DNA from: Parachitinimonas caeni
Lineage (GTDB): Bacteria > Pseudomonadota > Gammaproteobacteria > Burkholderiales > Chitinimonadaceae
Length of the DNA stretch: 64,000 nucleotides
NCBI RefSeq assembly: GCF_030129945.1
Contig: NZ_JARRAF010000001.1
Location: 124,001-188,000, forward strand
Direction of reading: 5' to 3'
This document shows, in pieces, positions 1 to 10,232 of this stretch. The position numbers and the translations under genes were made by a program. The number at the start of each line of letters is the position of its first letter. Position 1 is the stretch's first letter. The notes beneath the pieces were generated by a model. The model was not told the origin of the DNA. It searched no databases and saw only the letters and a list, made by a program, of their open reading frames with translations.

Positions 1-440
1 AGGGCACAGGCCAAGGCATCGGCTGCATCCGCCTGAGGAGCACCTTCCAGCGCCAACAGACGTTGCACCATATGACCAACCTGAACTTTGTCTGCATGGC
101 CATTGCCGACAACCGATTGCTTCACTTGCAATGCGGTGTATTCGGCGACGGGTAAGCCGGCCAGAACCAGCGCACTGATTGCAGCACCACGGGCCTGACC
201 AAGCAGCAAGGTCGATTGTGGGTTAACGTTGACGAATACCTGCTCGACGGCCGAGGAATCTGGCTGATAGGTGGCAACAATCTGAGCCATACCATCGAGA
301 ATGGTCTTGAGGCGCGAGGGCAAATCGCCATCACCTGTTCGAATGCAACCACTTGCAACGTAGCTGCGATTTTGACCAACGCAGTCTATCAGCCCAAAAC
401 CGGTAACCCGCAGGCCAGGATCAATTCCGAGGATGCGCAG
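1..440 (-). CDS. ruvC: Crossover junction endodeoxyribonuclease RuvC (partial, C-terminus beyond window)
   Basis: RuvC is the Holliday-junction resolvase that works with RuvAB in recombinational repair. About 146 N-terminal residues are visible, beginning [16 protein letters not shown]. With this start the catalytic acids fall at D7, E66, D138 and D141, the numbering of the E. coli enzyme. The frame holds no ATG, GTG or TTG between an upstream in-frame TGA and the conserved first strand. The only sensible start is a CTG at 440-438, seven bases after an AAGGA ribosome-binding site. An ATT at 467-465 is a weaker alternative, and a sequence error is possible. The gene is read toward the left edge and its 3' end is missing. 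Confidence 0.9.
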   Translation of the reverse strand, partial: MRILGIDPGLRVTGFGLIDCVGQNRSYVASGCIRTGDGDLPSRLKTILDGMAQIVATYQPDSSAVEQVFVNVNPQSTLLLGQARGAAISALVLAGLPVAEYTALQVKQSVVGNGHADKVQVGHMVQRLLALEGAPQADAADALACA

Positions 441-634
441 AGTGGATTCCTTAGGGAGGCTAACAATTGAAGACAGACGCCATATGCTATGCTGTCTGAG
501 TTCCCTACAACCCGCGTACCGTCAGAAAACTGCCTGATGACGGAAGACGCAAGGCCGGACGGGAAGGTGCTGGATTATAAACCGGCCCGGCGCCAAGCGG
601 CGCAAGGCAGCCATCTTTCGAGAGCTACCCAGCC

Positions 635-2023
635 GTGAGCGTTCGCAAATTCTTCCCCGCCAACGCAGCCCTAACCGACGAAGAAGCCCTGTACGGTTAC
701 CGCGCAACGACGCAAATTCTGGCAGCCATGCGCCAGGTCATCTGGTCGATGACCCTTGGCCGCGACAAGATCCTCTACCTCTCGCCATCCGCCGAGCAGT
801 TATATGGTGAATCGGCTTCGGTTCTGAGAGACCACCCCAATTTCTGGCTGGAAGCCATTCACCCCGAAGACAAAGCCGCCGTCTGGTCCGGCATGAGTCA
901 CCTGATGCAAACCGAGCACACTGAATTTGTCTACCGCATCCAGGTAGAAGATAGCTCAGTGCAGTGGGTACATCATCGCAGCCAAATTGGCCACAACCGC
1001 TTTGGCGTTGCCGAACGCATCGACTTCTGCGTAGCACTTTGCGACCCACCCAAGGCTGCCAATACGGGCGTCGAGCCCTATCAGAAACTGTTCAACGCCT
1101 GTGGCGACGCAATGCTGTTGCGAGACCCGACAACACTTAAAATCGTCGAAGCAAATCCTGCTGCGATCCGGATGTTTGGCATGGGCAGTGCGGAGCTTTG
1201 TCGCCAGCGTCTGGAAGAACTCTCGGATCGAACGGAAGGCTTTGATTCGGCCGCCGAAGCCGAAGCGATTGAAGCCGCTAAAAAGGGGCAGATCCAGCGC
1301 TATGATTGGCAGATTCGCACCATGCATGATCAGGCACGCTGGGTTGATATTACCTTGACCATCGTACATCTCGGCGGAAAAGAGTTGCTGTTAACGGTTC
1401 TACGCGACAGCGACACACGCAAACAGCAAGACGAATCCCGAATAGTCGCTGCCGACATTATTGCCAGAAGTGTCGATTTTGTTGGGTTTGCCAATCCAGC
1501 AGGTCAAATTGCCTCGCTCAATCCAGCCATGCAGGAGATGTTAGGGGTTCGCGCCGACGAAGTACGTAAGCTGTTTCTGACAGATCTGCTACCGGTCTGG
1601 GCACAACCGCTCTTTCTGCATACTTGTCTGCCGCTGGCAACAAAAAATGGCATCTGGCGAGGAGAATTGGCGCTAGTCGGCCAAGAAGGCCGCCATATCC
1701 CGGTTATTCTGAATTTACTCGCCCATAAAAAACGGGGAGCCATCAAGGGCTACTCACTAGTAGGTGTGGATATTTCCGAATACAAGCATCGGGAGAACCG
1801 TTTGCTCCAGACCAAAGAGCAGCTCGAAGCAGATAACCACATTAGGCAACAGATGCTAGCTAACGTCAGTCACGGGCTAGTGCCATCGTTAAACGCCCTG
1901 CAAAACTCGCTCTCTAGCCTGACTACCGAAGACGCAGCCAAAGCAGCAGCCAACATCGCCAGAGCGGTCAAGCAGATACGCACGTTGGTGGATGCTGTGA
2001 TTGCCTACACCAAACCGGATTAA
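635..2023 (+). CDS. Triple-PAS sensor protein with a lone, degenerate histidine-kinase dimerisation segment
   Basis: A 462-residue protein with no signal peptide or membrane segment, so probably cytoplasmic. Three PAS-like domains follow one another: about residues 25-130 (with YLSPSAEQLYG and a PAC-like HPED stretch), 145-255 (with VEANPAAIRMFG) and 270-385 (with IASLNPAMQEMLG, ending VDISEYKHRE). The last ~65 residues look like a kinase DHp helix pair: ANVSHGLVPSLNAL resembles the H-box consensus ANVSHELRTPLNAI. No ATPase domain follows; the stop is at 2021-2023 and tonB lies on the other strand. The start is GTG without a clear ribosome-binding site; an in-frame ATG at 728 is an alternative. 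Partner and signal are unknown. Confidence 0.8.
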   Translation: MSVRKFFPANAALTDEEALYGYRATTQILAAMRQVIWSMTLGRDKILYLSPSAEQLYGESASVLRDHPNFWLEAIHPEDKAAVWSGMSHLMQTEHTEFVYRIQVEDSSVQWVHHRSQIGHNRFGVAERIDFCVALCDPPKAANTGVEPYQKLFNACGDAMLLRDPTTLKIVEANPAAIRMFGMGSAELCRQRLEELSDRTEGFDSAAEAEAIEAAKKGQIQRYDWQIRTMHDQARWVDITLTIVHLGGKELLLTVLRDSDTRKQQDESRIVAADIIARSVDFVGFANPAGQIASLNPAMQEMLGVRADEVRKLFLTDLLPVWAQPLFLHTCLPLATKNGIWRGELALVGQEGRHIPVILNLLAHKKRGAIKGYSLVGVDISEYKHRENRLLQTKEQLEADNHIRQQMLANVSHGLVPSLNALQNSLSSLTTEDAAKAAANIARAVKQIRTLVDAVIAYTKPD

Positions 2024-2051
2024 TGCGCCTGCTCATTCACCAACAACGTCG

Positions 2052-2996
2052 TTAGTCATCCAGACTGTTGTCTCCCCGCGTAAAGCGCCAAGTGCGGGTG
2101 ATGCTCAGGATATCTGCCGGCTTACCAGCGTTATCGACAATTCCTGCCGGCAGACGCGGGAAGGGAGAAGCCAATTGCACAATGCGTTTGGCGGATTCAT
2201 CCAACACCGGATTACCTGATGAACGGTTGACCTCAATGGCACTGACGCTACCATCAGTCCGGATTTCAACAGTAATACGCAGCTGACCATAAAGGCGCTC
2301 ACCATTACTGGCCTTGGGGTAGTTCAGATTACCAATGCGCTCAATTTTGATTCGCCAGTCATCGACATAACGCGCTTCAACTACCCCTTTAGTGCGAGCA
2401 CCGACAAACGCCTTGCGAGGTTTGGTCTGGTACTCATCAATCCTTCGACTGATTTCACCTTCAAGTTTGGCGATCTGCTGGGCCCGCAATCGCTCGGCAT
2501 CGACGTTGATTCCTTCAACCGGCTGAGTATGGGGTTGCGGTTTTGCATCATTTACCAACACCTGATTGGGGCTCAACTTGAGCTGAGTCATCAATTGAGA
2601 TTGTTGTTGCTCTAGCTCAATCTGTCTTTTTGCAACCTGTGTAACCTGCTCACTTTGCTCAGCATTGTCATCAACAGGCAAAGGGGTTTTTACCCGCCGG
2701 TTTTCCGCATCGGTATTGCCACCGCCATCAAGATTTACCTGAGCCAGAGCATCAGGCTTTTCAGGTGCGGTCTGGCTCTTGGAATTCACCAGAATGATGT
2801 CCAGCGGTGCCCGATCAAGCAATTTGCGAGGATCCGGCGGCGAGAAGCGCAAGCCAAAGATCACCAAGCCATGTAGAGCAATCGAGAAAGCGACAGCTCC
2901 GATCAGCCACTGATCGGAACGTGCGGAAACATTAAGCGTTGTAGACGACATGAGGCCCAGACTCGCATCCTGCATAAACAGAGCCGAGTTTACCAT
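2052..2996 (-). CDS. TonB-family energy transducer protein
   Basis: TonB-type proteins carry proton-motive energy from ExbBD in the inner membrane to outer-membrane receptors. This 314-residue protein has one N-terminal membrane segment (about residues 32-50, AVAFSIALHGLVIFG). A long, charged, Gln- and Pro-containing periplasmic linker follows. The C-terminal ~90 residues fit the TonB C-terminal fold, with YPKASNGERLYGQLRITVEI and a later GSVSAIEVNRSSGNPVLDE stretch. No exbB or exbD is adjacent, so it either shares a complex coded elsewhere or acts in envelope stability. The start is uncertain: in-frame ATGs lie at 2996, 2975 and 2951, and only the first has a modest upstream AAGGG. Confidence 0.85.
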   Translation of the reverse strand: MVNSALFMQDASLGLMSSTTLNVSARSDQWLIGAVAFSIALHGLVIFGLRFSPPDPRKLLDRAPLDIILVNSKSQTAPEKPDALAQVNLDGGGNTDAENRRVKTPLPVDDNAEQSEQVTQVAKRQIELEQQQSQLMTQLKLSPNQVLVNDAKPQPHTQPVEGINVDAERLRAQQIAKLEGEISRRIDEYQTKPRKAFVGARTKGVVEARYVDDWRIKIERIGNLNYPKASNGERLYGQLRITVEIRTDGSVSAIEVNRSSGNPVLDESAKRIVQLASPFPRLPAGIVDNAGKPADILSITRTWRFTRGDNSLDD

Positions 2997-3011
2997 AGCC
3001 CTTCAGGTCGC

Positions 3012-3039
3012 TTGCGATAAGGCTGAAGTGGTATATAAC
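3012..3039 (+). promoter_or_regulatory. Possible sigma70 promoter for the cytochrome c gene
   Basis: TTGCGA at 3012-3017 and TATAAC at 3034-3039 with a 16-base spacer, in the region between tonB and the cytochrome gene. The distance to the start codon is about 120 bases, and no motif score was computed. Confidence 0.35.
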
Positions 3040-3157
3040 ATTGTGATAATCGCGTGCTCGGCAGTCAGGCATCGAAAATCCAATCTACATACGTTATTTA
3101 ACGGGTACCTAAAGTTCATTCATAAGATTTACCAACTGCTTTGATAGGAGAATCCTG

Positions 3158-3472
3158 ATGCGCCTCGCACATATTGGACTAATTGCAACAATAGGCTTAC
3201 TCACCAATGCAGCATGTTTGGCTGCTGACTCCGCCGACAAACTCGCCGCCAAGAACAACTGCTTGGCCTGCCACCAAATCGACAAGAAAGTAGTCGGGCC
3301 GTCGTATAAAGAAGTGGCTGCGAAATACAAAGGAGATAAGTCGGCAGAATCAAAATTAATCGAGAAGGTCAAAAAGGGTGGAACAGGCGTATGGGGCAAT
3401 ATTCCAATGCCGGCACAAAATGTCAAGGACGACGAATTGAAATCCATTGTTAAATGGATTCTAAGTCAATAA
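3158..3472 (+). CDS. Periplasmic mono-haem cytochrome c (c551/c552-like)
   Basis: A 104-residue small class I cytochrome c for periplasmic electron transfer. A signal peptide of about 23 residues ends near AACLAA. The haem-attachment motif CLACH is at 35-39, and M84 in the NIPMPAQ stretch fits the distal methionine ligand. Length and the closing helix (DELKSIVKWILSQ) are typical of the c551 group. A GGAG ribosome-binding site precedes the ATG. The gene stands alone between tonB and dksA, so its oxidase or reductase partner cannot be named from context. Confidence 0.93.
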   Translation: MRLAHIGLIATIGLLTNAACLAADSADKLAAKNNCLACHQIDKKVVGPSYKEVAAKYKGDKSAESKLIEKVKKGGTGVWGNIPMPAQNVKDDELKSIVKWILSQ

Positions 3473-3632
3473 TCTGACTACCTATTTTTGACATTAGGCC
3501 ACCTGAAATCACGATTTATAGACTCATGTGAGTACGGGCCCGTATTGCAATAGATCGCGTCGTTGAGTAAGCTGCCGTCCCCGGTGGAAGCGCTCCTTCC
3601 GCCGCCCTAAAACATAGCGAGGAAGATGGATC

Positions 3633-4046
3633 ATGGCTACCACACTTACCGAGGAAGATATCCTGAACTGGAAAGGCGAGGACTACATGAATGCCGACCA
3701 TCTCGCTTTCTTCAAGCAGCGCCTGATTGACATGAAGCAGGAGTTGCTCAATAACGCGACGGCAACCAGTCAGCATTTGCAAGAACAGGAAGCAACCCCC
3801 GATCCGGCAGATCGTGCAACACTGGAAGAAGAGTATGCTCTGGAACTGCGCACCCGTGATCGTGAGCGCAAACTACTGCTGAAAATCGACTCTACGCTGA
3901 AGAAGATTGAGGACGGTAGTTATGGCTATTGTGAAGATACAGGTGAGCCGATCGGACTACAGCGTCTGCTAGCACGCCCGACCGCGTCACTGACGATCGA
4001 AGCACAAGAACGTAGAGAGCGCTTGAAGCGACAGTTTGCGGATTAA
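3633..4046 (+). CDS. dksA: RNA polymerase-binding transcription factor DksA, zinc-free type
   Basis: DksA binds the secondary channel of RNA polymerase and, with ppGpp, adjusts rRNA and amino-acid promoter activity. The 137-residue protein has the long coiled coil with the tip acids D57 and D60 (PDPADRAT) and the C-terminal globular part YGYCEDTGEPIG...ARPTASLTIEAQ. Of the four cysteines that bind zinc in E. coli DksA, only C100 is kept; the others are T103, T121 and A124. Similar cysteine-poor versions occur naturally in other proteobacteria, so this is probably a working zinc-independent form. A GAGGA sequence lies upstream of the ATG and a strong terminator follows the gene. Confidence 0.94.
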   Translation: MATTLTEEDILNWKGEDYMNADHLAFFKQRLIDMKQELLNNATATSQHLQEQEATPDPADRATLEEEYALELRTRDRERKLLLKIDSTLKKIEDGSYGYCEDTGEPIGLQRLLARPTASLTIEAQERRERLKRQFAD

Positions 4047-4071
4047 GCCCCCTCACTAAGTCTCAGCTAAC

Positions 4072-4107
4072 AAACCCGAGCCGCCAGCAATGGTCGCTCG
4101 GGTTTTT
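4072..4107 (+). terminator. Rho-independent terminator of dksA
   Basis: Perfect 10-bp stem AAACCCGAGC (4072-4081) / GCTCGGGTTT (4096-4105) followed by T residues, 26 bases after the dksA stop. Confidence 0.9.
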
Positions 4108-4211
4108 CATATATAACCGGGCAACCCACTCCATCCTGCACATTGTTATTTGCAGCCAGTAGTTTCCACAGTTATCTTTGAAGTCTTGTCCAATCGACCT
4201 GCGGTGGCATC

Positions 4212-5273
4212 ATGCTGTTTAAAACCGATGACGTTCGAATCAAAGAGATCAAAGAACTTCTTCCCCCCATTGCGGCCCTGGAGCGCTATCCTGCAACTGA
4301 AGTTGCCTCCACAACCACGTTCAAGGCACGCCAGGCCATTCATCAGATGCTGGTCGGCGACGATGATCGTCTACTGGTCATCATCGGCCCTTGCTCAATT
4401 CATGATGCCGATGCGGCAGTTGAATATGGGCGGCAACTCAAGACTTTGCATGACCGCTTTGAGAAAGATCTGGTTGTGGTCATGCGTGTATATTTTGAAA
4501 AGCCGCGTACCACCGTTGGCTGGAAAGGGCTAATCAACGACCCACATCTAGACGGCAGCTTCGATATCAACAATGGACTGAGACTCGCTCGAAAACTTTT
4601 GCTGGATCTGAACAACTTGGGCATGCCAGCAGCAACCGAGTTTCTTGACATGATCACGCCACAATACGTGGCAGACCTAATTGCCTGGGGAGCGATTGGT
4701 GCGCGAACCACTGAGTCACAAGTCCATCGAGAACTTGCTTCTGGCCTGTCTTGCCCGGTTGGCTTCAAAAACGGCACTGACGGCAACCTGAAAATCGCAA
4801 TCGACGCCATCAGGGCGGCTAGCGTGCCCCATCACTTTCTGTCGGTCACCAAATATGGGCACTCTGCCATTGTGGCTACAGGAGGTAACCCAGACTGCCA
4901 TATTATTTTGAGAGGCGGCAAGACACCCAATTACGATGAACCGCATGTAAGAGCCAGCGTTGCGGATTTAGCTGCAGCCGGTTTACCGGAGAAGTTGATG
5001 ATTGACTTCTCCCATGCCAATAGCCGCAAAGACTACCGTAAGCAAATTGAGGTATGTGACGAAGTCTGTGCTCAGTTGGCAACAGGAAATCGAGCCATCT
5101 TTGGAGTAATGGTGGAAAGTCATCTAGTCGAAGGTAGACAAGACTTGCTACCAGGAAAACCTCTGACCTATGGACAAAGCATTACAGACGCCTGTATCGG
5201 TTGGGGTGATACGGAAAATTTGTTAGCAACCTTAGCTAACGCAGTACAAGCAAGAAGAAAAGCCCAACGATAA
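4212..5273 (+). CDS. aroG: 3-deoxy-7-phosphoheptulonate (DAHP) synthase, class I
   Basis: Condenses phosphoenolpyruvate and erythrose 4-phosphate, the first step of the shikimate pathway. The 353 residues match the AroF/G/H family in length (about 350). Visible signatures are LLVIIGPCSIHD near residue 57, the PRTTVGWKG segment, SVTKYGHSAIV, and the late DFSHANSRKDYRKQ and VMVESHLVEG motifs, which carry metal- and substrate-binding residues. Which aromatic amino acid inhibits it cannot be read with confidence. It stands alone, facing the minus-strand E3-binding gene, with a GC-rich hairpin between them. Confidence 0.95.
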   Translation: MLFKTDDVRIKEIKELLPPIAALERYPATEVASTTTFKARQAIHQMLVGDDDRLLVIIGPCSIHDADAAVEYGRQLKTLHDRFEKDLVVVMRVYFEKPRTTVGWKGLINDPHLDGSFDINNGLRLARKLLLDLNNLGMPAATEFLDMITPQYVADLIAWGAIGARTTESQVHRELASGLSCPVGFKNGTDGNLKIAIDAIRAASVPHHFLSVTKYGHSAIVATGGNPDCHIILRGGKTPNYDEPHVRASVADLAAAGLPEKLMIDFSHANSRKDYRKQIEVCDEVCAQLATGNRAIFGVMVESHLVEGRQDLLPGKPLTYGQSITDACIGWGDTENLLATLANAVQARRKAQR

Positions 5274-5293
5274 GTAATTTGTGAAAAATAAGT

Positions 5294-5312
5294 CGGGGGA
5301 GACCCTCCCCCG
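5294..5312. terminator. GC-rich hairpin between convergent genes
   Basis: CGGGGGAG (5294-5301) and CTCCCCCG (5305-5312) form an 8-bp stem with an ACC loop, 20 bases past the aroG stop. On the minus strand a T-rich stretch begins a few bases after the stem, so it may stop transcripts from the lipoyl-like gene; on the plus strand the T tract is missing. Confidence 0.5.
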
Positions 5313-5377
5313 CATTGCTATCGGCGAAAGAACAGAAAAAGCCACCATACCGCTACAAATGATTTTGTTCGGCCAAA

Positions 5378-5884
5378 TCAATGCCTCCACAACAATCTTC
5401 GAATTGCATCAAGCTGCTCCAATGCAAGACGCACGTGGCGTTGAACATCAATCAGCTGAACTTGCCCTTCAGGACCTGTTCCTTCAACGCCTTCAACACT
5501 CACCCCAAGAGCCTGCGCCCACATCAACGCTTCGTGCGTTGCCAGAAAGGCCGGATCTCGTGGGTAGACCAATCGGCAAGATGGGGTACTCGGCTGCACT
5601 AACTCTCCTTCTGCCAGCAAGAACTCTTCGCCAAAGGCTTCTTCCTCCGCCTCAATCATTGCAAGCAGATCGTTCACAGCAACCAAATCACCAACTGCAA
5701 CACAACACTCAGATAACACGCCACCAACCGGCGCAGAGATTTCCACGCTCCGGCCCTCAGAAATAAGACGGACCAAGGGCGCATCAACTTCAATCAGCTG
5801 GCCATCGCGAACGTGCCAGGAAGCCACGACGGCATCCTCGACAATCTCTTCTGGAGCGCAAACTAAATGCAAAGTAGTAGGCAT
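5378..5884 (-). CDS. Lipoyl-like / E3-binding domain protein lacking the lipoylated lysine and the acyltransferase domain
   Basis: A 168-residue protein shaped like the front half of a 2-oxoacid dehydrogenase E2 subunit. Residues 1-80 resemble a lipoyl/biotinyl carrier fold. However, the hairpin that should read D-K-A/S before VEVPAP is E43-G44-R45 before VEISAP, so the lysine is absent. After an acidic linker, residues 108-150 fit the peripheral-subunit (E3) binding domain: THEALMWAQALGVSVEGVEGTGPEGQVQLIDVQRHV. There is no catalytic acyltransferase domain. The ATG at 5884 is chosen over 5890 because AGGTGA sits six bases before it. It lies downstream of glmU with a 104-base gap. Scaffold or E3-tethering roles are only inference. 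Confidence 0.8.
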   Translation of the reverse strand: MPTTLHLVCAPEEIVEDAVVASWHVRDGQLIEVDAPLVRLISEGRSVEISAPVGGVLSECCVAVGDLVAVNDLLAMIEAEEEAFGEEFLLAEGELVQPSTPSCRLVYPRDPAFLATHEALMWAQALGVSVEGVEGTGPEGQVQLIDVQRHVRLALEQLDAIRRLLWRH

Positions 5885-5926
5885 GACCATTCACCTATAT
5901 TAGGTTTCGCTTAAGCGTGCGCCCAC

Positions 5927-5938
5927 TGACACGTGTCA
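5927..5938. promoter_or_regulatory. 12-bp perfect palindrome upstream of the lipoyl-like gene
   Basis: TGACACGTGTCA is a perfect palindrome 43 bases upstream of the 5884 start and just downstream of the glmU stop. It could be an operator. It does not match the ParB site consensus outside the CACGTG centre. Confidence 0.3.
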
Positions 5939-5988
5939 TCAAATAGTGCCGCCAAGCGGCTCTAAATTCCGCCTAGACGGCTAACAAC

Positions 5989-7365
5989 CTACTGCTTCTT
6001 ACGCGCAAAGGGACTCTCCCAGTGCGCAATATTGATCTGCCTTGATCTTGCGATCGCCAAGTCTCCTGCCTCAACAGAGTCCGTAATCGTCGAACCGGCA
6101 CCAACCGTGGCCCCCGAACCAACTTGCACAGGAGCAACCAGCATGGTGCCCGAACCGATAAATGCCTTATCCTGTATTACAGTCTTATGCTTGTTTACCC
6201 CATCATAATTACAGGTAACCGTGCCAGCACCTACATTAACGCCTTCTCCAATTTCCGCATCTCCTATATAGCTTAGATGATTTACTTTTGAGCCAAGACC
6301 GATATGGCTCGCTTTGACTTCCACAAAATTGCCAATGCGCACTGAATCTTCTATTTGTGTATTGGGACGTAACCGTGCATAAGGCCCAACTACCGCATCT
6401 TTCCCAATAAAACATTTAACCAAATGACAATGCGGCTCGATACGTGTATTGTCCAAAATAGTCGCATCTTTAATTAAATTAAATGGACCGACGCGCACAC
6501 CGTCACCAAGCCTAACTTCTCCCTCAAATACGCAATTCACATCAATATATACATCCTTTCCACAAACTAGCGTTCCTCGCACATCAATGCGATTTGGGTC
6601 TGCTAACTGAACACCGGACTCCATCAGGGCAAAAGCATTTTTTTCCTGGTATTCTCGCTCTAATTGCGCAAGCTGCACCTTATCATTTACTCCGGTAATC
6701 TCAATCAAATCAGATGGGTGCATAGTACCAATTCCCAGTCCGGATTGGCTCGCCATTGCGATAATGTCCGTAAGATAGTATTCGCCTTGTGAATTATTGC
6801 AATTTAATTTACCTAGCCATTCTTTTAGACGGCAAGTTGGAATTGCCATGAAGCCAGTATTGACCTCTTTGATTTCCAATATTTGGGCATTTGCATCTTT
6901 GTGTTCAACAATTTGAGAAACTTTGCCATCGAAGCCCCGCACAATTCTGCCATATCCAGCAGGATCATTTATTATTGCAGTAAGCAGCGACATTTGATCA
7001 CCGTCGCATAATTGCACGAGATTCTTTAATGTTCTACCCGAAATAAATGGAACATCACCATATAATATGAGTGTAATACCACCTTCTAGATACGGAACTG
7101 CTTGCAGCACAGCATGCCCAGTTCCAAGTCTCTCTCGTTGCTCTACCCAGATAACATCGTCTTCACTAATTTCGGCTTTAACCCGATCACCATCGAAACC
7201 GTGGACAACAATTAACTTATTTGGTAACAAGCTACGAGCGCTAGCTAGCACATGTGCAAGCATGGAACGGCCGGCAATTTCGTGTAAGACTTTCGACTTC
7301 TGCGAACACATACGCTTACCTTGACCAGCCGCAAGCACCACTATATTTAAAGGCGCATCAACCAT
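5989..7365 (-). CDS. glmU: Bifunctional UDP-N-acetylglucosamine pyrophosphorylase / glucosamine-1-phosphate N-acetyltransferase
   Basis: GlmU makes UDP-GlcNAc, the precursor of peptidoglycan and lipid A. The 458-residue protein has the N-terminal nucleotidyltransferase domain (NIVVLAAGQGKRM near residue 5, with K at KVLHEIAG and the LYGDVPF motif). A C-terminal left-handed beta-helix of hexapeptide repeats follows, with the acetyltransferase stretch GNFVEVKAS...NHLSYIGDAEIG and GAGTVTCNYDG. ATG 7365 is preferred over 7383 because GAGAGGTGG lies just before it and the protein then begins near the conserved strand. It follows the atp terminator, so it probably has its own promoter. Its base composition is noticeably AT-rich (about 42% GC in three sampled lines). 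Confidence 0.96.
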   Translation of the reverse strand: MVDAPLNIVVLAAGQGKRMCSQKSKVLHEIAGRSMLAHVLASARSLLPNKLIVVHGFDGDRVKAEISEDDVIWVEQRERLGTGHAVLQAVPYLEGGITLILYGDVPFISGRTLKNLVQLCDGDQMSLLTAIINDPAGYGRIVRGFDGKVSQIVEHKDANAQILEIKEVNTGFMAIPTCRLKEWLGKLNCNNSQGEYYLTDIIAMASQSGLGIGTMHPSDLIEITGVNDKVQLAQLEREYQEKNAFALMESGVQLADPNRIDVRGTLVCGKDVYIDVNCVFEGEVRLGDGVRVGPFNLIKDATILDNTRIEPHCHLVKCFIGKDAVVGPYARLRPNTQIEDSVRIGNFVEVKASHIGLGSKVNHLSYIGDAEIGEGVNVGAGTVTCNYDGVNKHKTVIQDKAFIGSGTMLVAPVQVGSGATVGAGSTITDSVEAGDLAIARSRQINIAHWESPFARKKQ

Positions 7366-7400
7366 GCTTATCCACCTCTCCACTGACTGAACGAATTAGC

Positions 7401-7425
7401 AAAAAGGGCAGCCAACGGCTGCCCT
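7401..7425 (-). terminator. Terminator of the atp operon
   Basis: On the minus strand AGGGCAGCC - GTT - GGCTGCCCT is followed directly by TTTTT (complement of 7401-7405), 37 bases after the atpC stop and before glmU. Confidence 0.85.
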
Positions 7426-7461
7426 CTTTCTCATACTTTCCATCACATACCAGTAGCGCAA

Positions 7462-7890
7462 TCAGTGCCCACGCTTACGAAGCTTCTGAATTGCCGCCAA
7501 TTGCGCAATTGCTTCAGCCAATTCGGCTTGAGCCTTTGCGTAGTCCATAGAACCACTGCGGTTACTCAATGCTTCCTCAGCCTTCCTTTTGGCATCCAAT
7601 GCCTTAGCCTCATCAAGATCCTGACCGCGAATTGCTGTATCAGCCAACACAGTAACTACATGCGGCTGAACCTCCAAGATCCCACCAGAAACATATACCA
7701 AAACTTCTTCGTCATTAGTATTAGCTACCTTAATCCGAAGCGCCCCTGGTTTGATCTTGGTGAGCAGAGGGGCGTGACGAGGCAAAATTCCAAGCTCGCC
7801 GAGTTCACCGGGTACCGCTACAAACTCAGCGGTGCCCGAATAAATCTGCTCCTCAGCACTAACTACGTCGACATGCATCGTCATGGCCAT
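7462..7890 (-). CDS. atpC: ATP synthase epsilon subunit
   Basis: The 142-residue epsilon subunit belongs to the F1 central stalk; it couples gamma to the c-ring and can inhibit ATP hydrolysis. It starts [19 protein letters not shown], the family's usual opening. It contains the beta-sandwich signature [19 protein letters not shown] and ends in the two-helix region ([14 protein letters not shown], then [12 protein letters not shown]). It is the last gene of the atp operon, 12 bases after atpD, and a clear terminator follows. Confidence 0.97.
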   Translation of the reverse strand: MAMTMHVDVVSAEEQIYSGTAEFVAVPGELGELGILPRHAPLLTKIKPGALRIKVANTNDEEVLVYVSGGILEVQPHVVTVLADTAIRGQDLDEAKALDAKRKAEEALSNRSGSMDYAKAQAELAEAIAQLAAIQKLRKRGH

Positions 7891-7902
7891 ATCTTCGTCG
7901 CC

Positions 7903-10204
<2,302 letters not shown>

Positions 10205-10232
10205 GACTTGACCTTTCTCTAGTTAGATCAAA

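Noticed and set aside
5415-5430. CACGTG in the lipoyl-like gene as a parS site
   Set aside because: Only the six central bases match; flanks do not fit the 16-base ParB consensus.
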